A stretch of 64,000 bases of DNA, from contig NZ_AUGW01000003.1 of the NCBI RefSeq assembly GCF_000422865.1, positions 1 to 64,000 on the forward strand. Direction: 5' to 3'. This document shows positions 61,497 to 64,000 of this stretch, one piece after another; positions within the stretch are counted from its first letter, which is position 1; every line of letters starts with the position of its first letter. The DNA is from Oceanospirillum maris DSM 6286 (GTDB taxonomy: Bacteria > Pseudomonadota > Gammaproteobacteria > Pseudomonadales > Halomonadaceae). Position numbers and translations under genes: made by a program. The notes beneath the pieces are model-generated. The model saw nothing but the letters and a program-made list of their open reading frames with translations. It did no database searches and was not told the origin of the DNA.

Positions 61497-61973
61497 CTAC
61501 TCGTCATCACACTTCTGTTTAAAGGCTTCATGACCTTTTTTCGTGTGTTTACCAATTTGCTGCATCAGATCCATAACTTTATCAGAATCTTTAGCTTTTT
61601 CAGCCTCACCCAGTTGAGCTAAAAGGTCTTCAAGCTTTTCCATACCTTTTTGGTAGTTACCTTTCATTTTGGCTTGCTCACTTTTAGACTTGCCCTGAGC
61701 CTTGAAAGGTGTCTCTTCTTTTGAGCTAGCAGACAGCTCTAAAAGAGCTTCACGGCTATCAGCCATAACAGCCCAATCATCCGATTTAGCTGCATTTTTA
61801 TAGGCTTTAAGGTGATCTTTCATTTCACCCATATGATCAGCCAATTTAGTTTCGCCACACTGACCCATTTGACCTTTACCGTGAGTATCGGCCATGACAT
61901 TGTTCGCTCCTAGAAAAAGAGCTGACGCCATAGATACCGCGATTAAAGATTTTTTTAGTCCCATTGCCATCAT
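61497..61973 (-). CDS. Periplasmic cytochrome b562-like protein
   Basis: This 158-residue exported protein has a signal cleaved near A28 (LGANNVMA|DTHG). The mature part is a four-helix bundle of the cytochrome b562 type. Likely heme ligands are a Met in DHMGEMKDHL (M48 or M51) and H148 in KKGHEAFKQKC. Two extra cysteines (C39 in MGQCGET and C155) could form a disulfide, unlike E. coli cytochrome b562, which fits the DsbD-like gene nearby. GGAGAT lies before the ATG. Heme binding is inferred from family. Confidence 0.75.
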   Translation of the reverse strand: MMAMGLKKSLIAVSMASALFLGANNVMADTHGKGQMGQCGETKLADHMGEMKDHLKAYKNAAKSDDWAVMADSREALLELSASSKEETPFKAQGKSKSEQAKMKGNYQKGMEKLEDLLAQLGEAEKAKDSDKVMDLMQQIGKHTKKGHEAFKQKCDDE

Positions 61974-62220
61974 TTTTTTATCTCCAGCTAATCATATTTA
62001 TAGGTTCCATTTTATAAACAGGACACCTTTGTTCCATTAAAATCTAACGAATTCCTGCCCTAATCATAAACGAGCCATCCATAAGAAAGGACTTATATAT
62101 CACAACAGAAAACCATTAGTCCAGTTAAGTAAGGTAAAGTTCCCTTCTTGTATTTTCTACTGATAAAAAAACTAATCAAATGTATTTTATTGATAGAAAA
62201 CAATGAGTAAGACTAGCGTT
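61974..62220. other. Intergenic stretch without a recognised gene
   Basis: This AT-rich region of about 250 bases holds the expected promoter of the cytochrome b562 gene and separates it from the downstream end of the ABC transporter operon. No hairpin with a U-run is seen after the ATPase gene. Confidence 0.4.
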
Positions 62221-63036
62221 CTAGCGTCGAACATTTTGCACAAAGGCCTCCACATACTCATCTGCAGGATTATGCAATATATGTTCCGGTGTTCCCTGCT
62301 GTACCAAAATACCATCTTTTAAGATGGCGATACGGTCGCCCAGCTTGACCGCTTCATCTAAATCATGGGTGATGAAAACGATTGTTTTGCGTAACCGGCT
62401 TTGCAATTGCTTTAGCTGATCCTGCATTTCGGCTCGAATCAACGGATCAAGAGCTGAGAACGCCTCGTCCATAAGCAAAATATCAGCATCGGTACACAAT
62501 GCACGGGCTAGACCAACGCGCTGCTGTTGCCCACCAGAGAGCTGATTAGGATATTGTGCATCATATCCCTCCAAGCCCACTTGCTTTAGCCAGTAACGGG
62601 CTTTTTCCCGACGCTTGGGTTTATCAACCTTCTGAATTTCCAGTCCATAGGCGATATTATCCAATACCGTTCGGTGCGGTAGCAAGGCAAAGCGCTGAAA
62701 CACCATAGACAGGTGTTGCTGGCGAAACTGTTCTAGAGCCTTGTTTTTTAGCTGGGTAATATCGGTGCCTTTAATCCATATCTCGCCCTCAGTTGGGTCG
62801 ATCAAGCGGTTAAAGTGTCGTATTAACGTGGATTTCCCAGAACCCGACAGGCCCATAATGACAAAGATCTCACCGGGTAGAATATCCAGATTGATATCCC
62901 TTAGCCCTAGCGCATGTTCGTGCTCAGCTAATAAAGTGTCTTTGTGAATGCCCTGACGAACTAAAGGCATCACTTTTTGCGGTTGTTTACCGAAAACCTT
63001 AGACAGATGCTTAATGCGGATAATAGGCTCAGTCAT
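62221..63036 (-). CDS. Glycine betaine/choline-type ABC transporter ATPase
   Basis: This 271-residue ATPase has Walker A GLSGSGKST, the signature NQLSGGQQQR, Walker B ILLMDEAFSALDP and the switch HDLDEA. The N-terminal part (MTEPIIRIKHLSKVFG ... KDTLLAEHEHALGLRDINLDI) is typical of ProV/ChoV quaternary-amine transporters. It lacks the CBS domains of full ProV, so it is a shorter version. The ATG at 63036 overlaps the permease stop by 8 bases (ATGACTGA) and follows AGAGGG; a longer frame to 63096 would run into the permease gene. Confidence 0.88.
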   Translation of the reverse strand: MTEPIIRIKHLSKVFGKQPQKVMPLVRQGIHKDTLLAEHEHALGLRDINLDILPGEIFVIMGLSGSGKSTLIRHFNRLIDPTEGEIWIKGTDITQLKNKALEQFRQQHLSMVFQRFALLPHRTVLDNIAYGLEIQKVDKPKRREKARYWLKQVGLEGYDAQYPNQLSGGQQQRVGLARALCTDADILLMDEAFSALDPLIRAEMQDQLKQLQSRLRKTIVFITHDLDEAVKLGDRIAILKDGILVQQGTPEHILHNPADEYVEAFVQNVRR

Positions 63037-63928
63037 GCTGCGCCCTCTGAAGATGACGCTGACTACGGTGGGCATAAGATTGGGAGATACGATCAAATAC
63101 TATCGCCAATACAACAATAGCCAAGCCATTGAGTAATCCCAAGGTAAAATACTGATTAGTGATCGACTTAAGCACCGGCTGCCCCAATCCCTTCACACCG
63201 ATCATAGAAGCCACAACCACCATCGAAAGCGCCATCATAATCGTCTGATTAATGCCAGCCATAATAGTTGGTAGCGCCAAAGGTAGCTGCACGCTGGTTA
63301 AACGTTTTAAATAACCGGCCCCAAAAGCAGTGGCGGCCTCTAACACATCTTTATCCACCAAACGTATGCCCAAATTAGTGAGGCGAATCACTGGAGGAAT
63401 CGCATAAATAATAACCGCAATAACCCCAGGAATACGACCGATCCCTAACAACATAACCACGGGAATAAGATAAACAAACGCGGGCATCGTCTGCATCACA
63501 TCCAGCGCAGGCGTTAACAAACTTTGCAGACGGTTTGAACGAGCCATCAAAATACCAACGGGAACACCAATAGCGATAGCCAGTAACGTACAGACCAGAA
63601 TAATACTCATCGTCTGCATGGTGTCTTCCCACATACCAAAGTAGCCAATAGCAAAGAAAGCAATTGCGACGCCTAAACAAAGTTTAATCGAGCGGCTAGC
63701 CAAATAACTAATCGCCGAAATCACCAAAATAACCAGCCACCAAGGCGTGGTTAACAAAAGATGCTCAAAGCCGATTAATAAAGAGAGTAGAGGATCAAAG
63801 AAACTTTCGATCTGGTCGCCATACGCACGGGAAAAATCTCGGTAGGCGCCGTCCAGTGCTTTACGGATAGCACGTAGATCTGCACGCTCCATTTCAGGGA
63901 ATTCAGAGAGCCAAAGGGCGTCAGCCAT
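63029..63928 (-). CDS. Glycine betaine/choline-type ABC transporter permease
   Basis: This 299-residue inner-membrane permease has an amphipathic N-terminal region and about six to seven helices. It belongs to the ProW/ChoW group: the segment MQTMPAFVYLIPVVMLLGIG and the EAA-like loop VLEAATAFGAGYLKRLTSVQLPLALPTIMAG are hallmarks. It pairs with the overlapping ATPase. The binding protein is not in the window and probably lies upstream, past the right edge. The start ATG has AGGATG upstream. Confidence 0.88.
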   Translation of the reverse strand: MADALWLSEFPEMERADLRAIRKALDGAYRDFSRAYGDQIESFFDPLLSLLIGFEHLLLTTPWWLVILVISAISYLASRSIKLCLGVAIAFFAIGYFGMWEDTMQTMSIILVCTLLAIAIGVPVGILMARSNRLQSLLTPALDVMQTMPAFVYLIPVVMLLGIGRIPGVIAVIIYAIPPVIRLTNLGIRLVDKDVLEAATAFGAGYLKRLTSVQLPLALPTIMAGINQTIMMALSMVVVASMIGVKGLGQPVLKSITNQYFTLGLLNGLAIVVLAIVFDRISQSYAHRSQRHLQRAQHD

Positions 63929-63971
63929 GGAGCATCCTGTAGGGTCTAGGAGTAAAAAATTAAGAGAATAA

Positions 63972-63987
63972 GGCCGCCCACGCGGCC
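63972..63987. terminator. Hairpin upstream of the permease gene
   Basis: GGCCGC (63972-63977) pairs with GCGGCC (63982-63987) with a 4-base loop, followed on the - strand by TTATTCT. It may be a read-through hairpin between an upstream transporter gene, outside the window, and the permease. Confidence 0.45.
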
Positions 63988-64000
63988 CTAATCATAGCGA

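Overview
The window is from a gammaproteobacterium, most likely a marine member of the Oceanospirillales/Pseudomonas side of the class. The evidence is the gene set: SpuC/PuuA/PuuB/PuuC/PotFGHI polyamine catabolism, BauA/MmsA beta-alanine catabolism, EfpL (YeiP), RF3, an integron integrase of gammaproteobacterial type, and GGDEF/EAL and chemoreceptor proteins. I cannot name the genus. No rRNA, tRNA or CRISPR array was seen.

Layout. (1) 1-3416 is the integrase end of a chromosomal integron. An intI gene on the + strand is preceded by an attI-like region, and at least two gene cassettes lie on the - strand, bounded by attC sites. The second cassette encodes a KAP-like P-loop NTPase of 560 residues, which is a good candidate for a phage-defence gene. 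(2) 3526-10502 holds a beta-alanine module (aminotransferase, semialdehyde dehydrogenase, divergent LysR regulator), a PuuC-type aldehyde dehydrogenase, a block of hairpin-rich intergenic repeats and a small cupin. (3) 10652-29283 is a polyamine uptake and degradation region. It has two glutamine-synthetase-like gamma-glutamylpolyamine ligases, an FAD oxidase, two periplasmic binding proteins, PotGHI, two class I glutamine amidotransferases that flank a chemoreceptor, a SpuC aminotransferase, and TetR and GntR regulators. A second FAD oxidase lies at 37523-38806. Repeated TGTGATCACA palindromes surround the GntR gene and probably form its operators.

(4) 29494-40723 is mixed: LuxR and GlxA-type regulators, a cysteine hydrolase, a soluble FIST-domain chemoreceptor, an NhaC-type antiporter, two EamA transporters and EfpL. 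(5) 41179-48869 has housekeeping genes (prfC, a TatD nuclease, upp, uraA), a DUF342 protein and two small unknown genes. (6) 49103-55114 is a signalling block: an EAL-HDOD protein, DNA polymerase IV, a double-receiver protein and a CBS-PAS-GGDEF-EAL protein. (7) 55263-58176 has bioA behind a BirA-like operator, an alpha/beta hydrolase and a MioC-type flavodoxin behind three 21-bp repeats. (8) 58261-61973 is a redox group: cytochrome b561, a DsbD/ScsB-like reductase and cytochrome b562. (9) 63036-63928 has the ATPase and permease of a glycine betaine/choline-type ABC transporter, and its remaining genes probably lie past the right edge.

How the genes work together. The central theme is converting putrescine and related polyamines to GABA, beta-alanine and then central metabolism. 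Uptake is by PotFGHI. Degradation runs by direct transamination (SpuC plus PuuC) or by gamma-glutamylation (PuuA-like, PuuB-like, PuuC, then an amidotransferase). BauA and MmsA can take beta-alanine to acetyl-CoA. These pathway assignments rest on family knowledge plus clustering, not on direct evidence.
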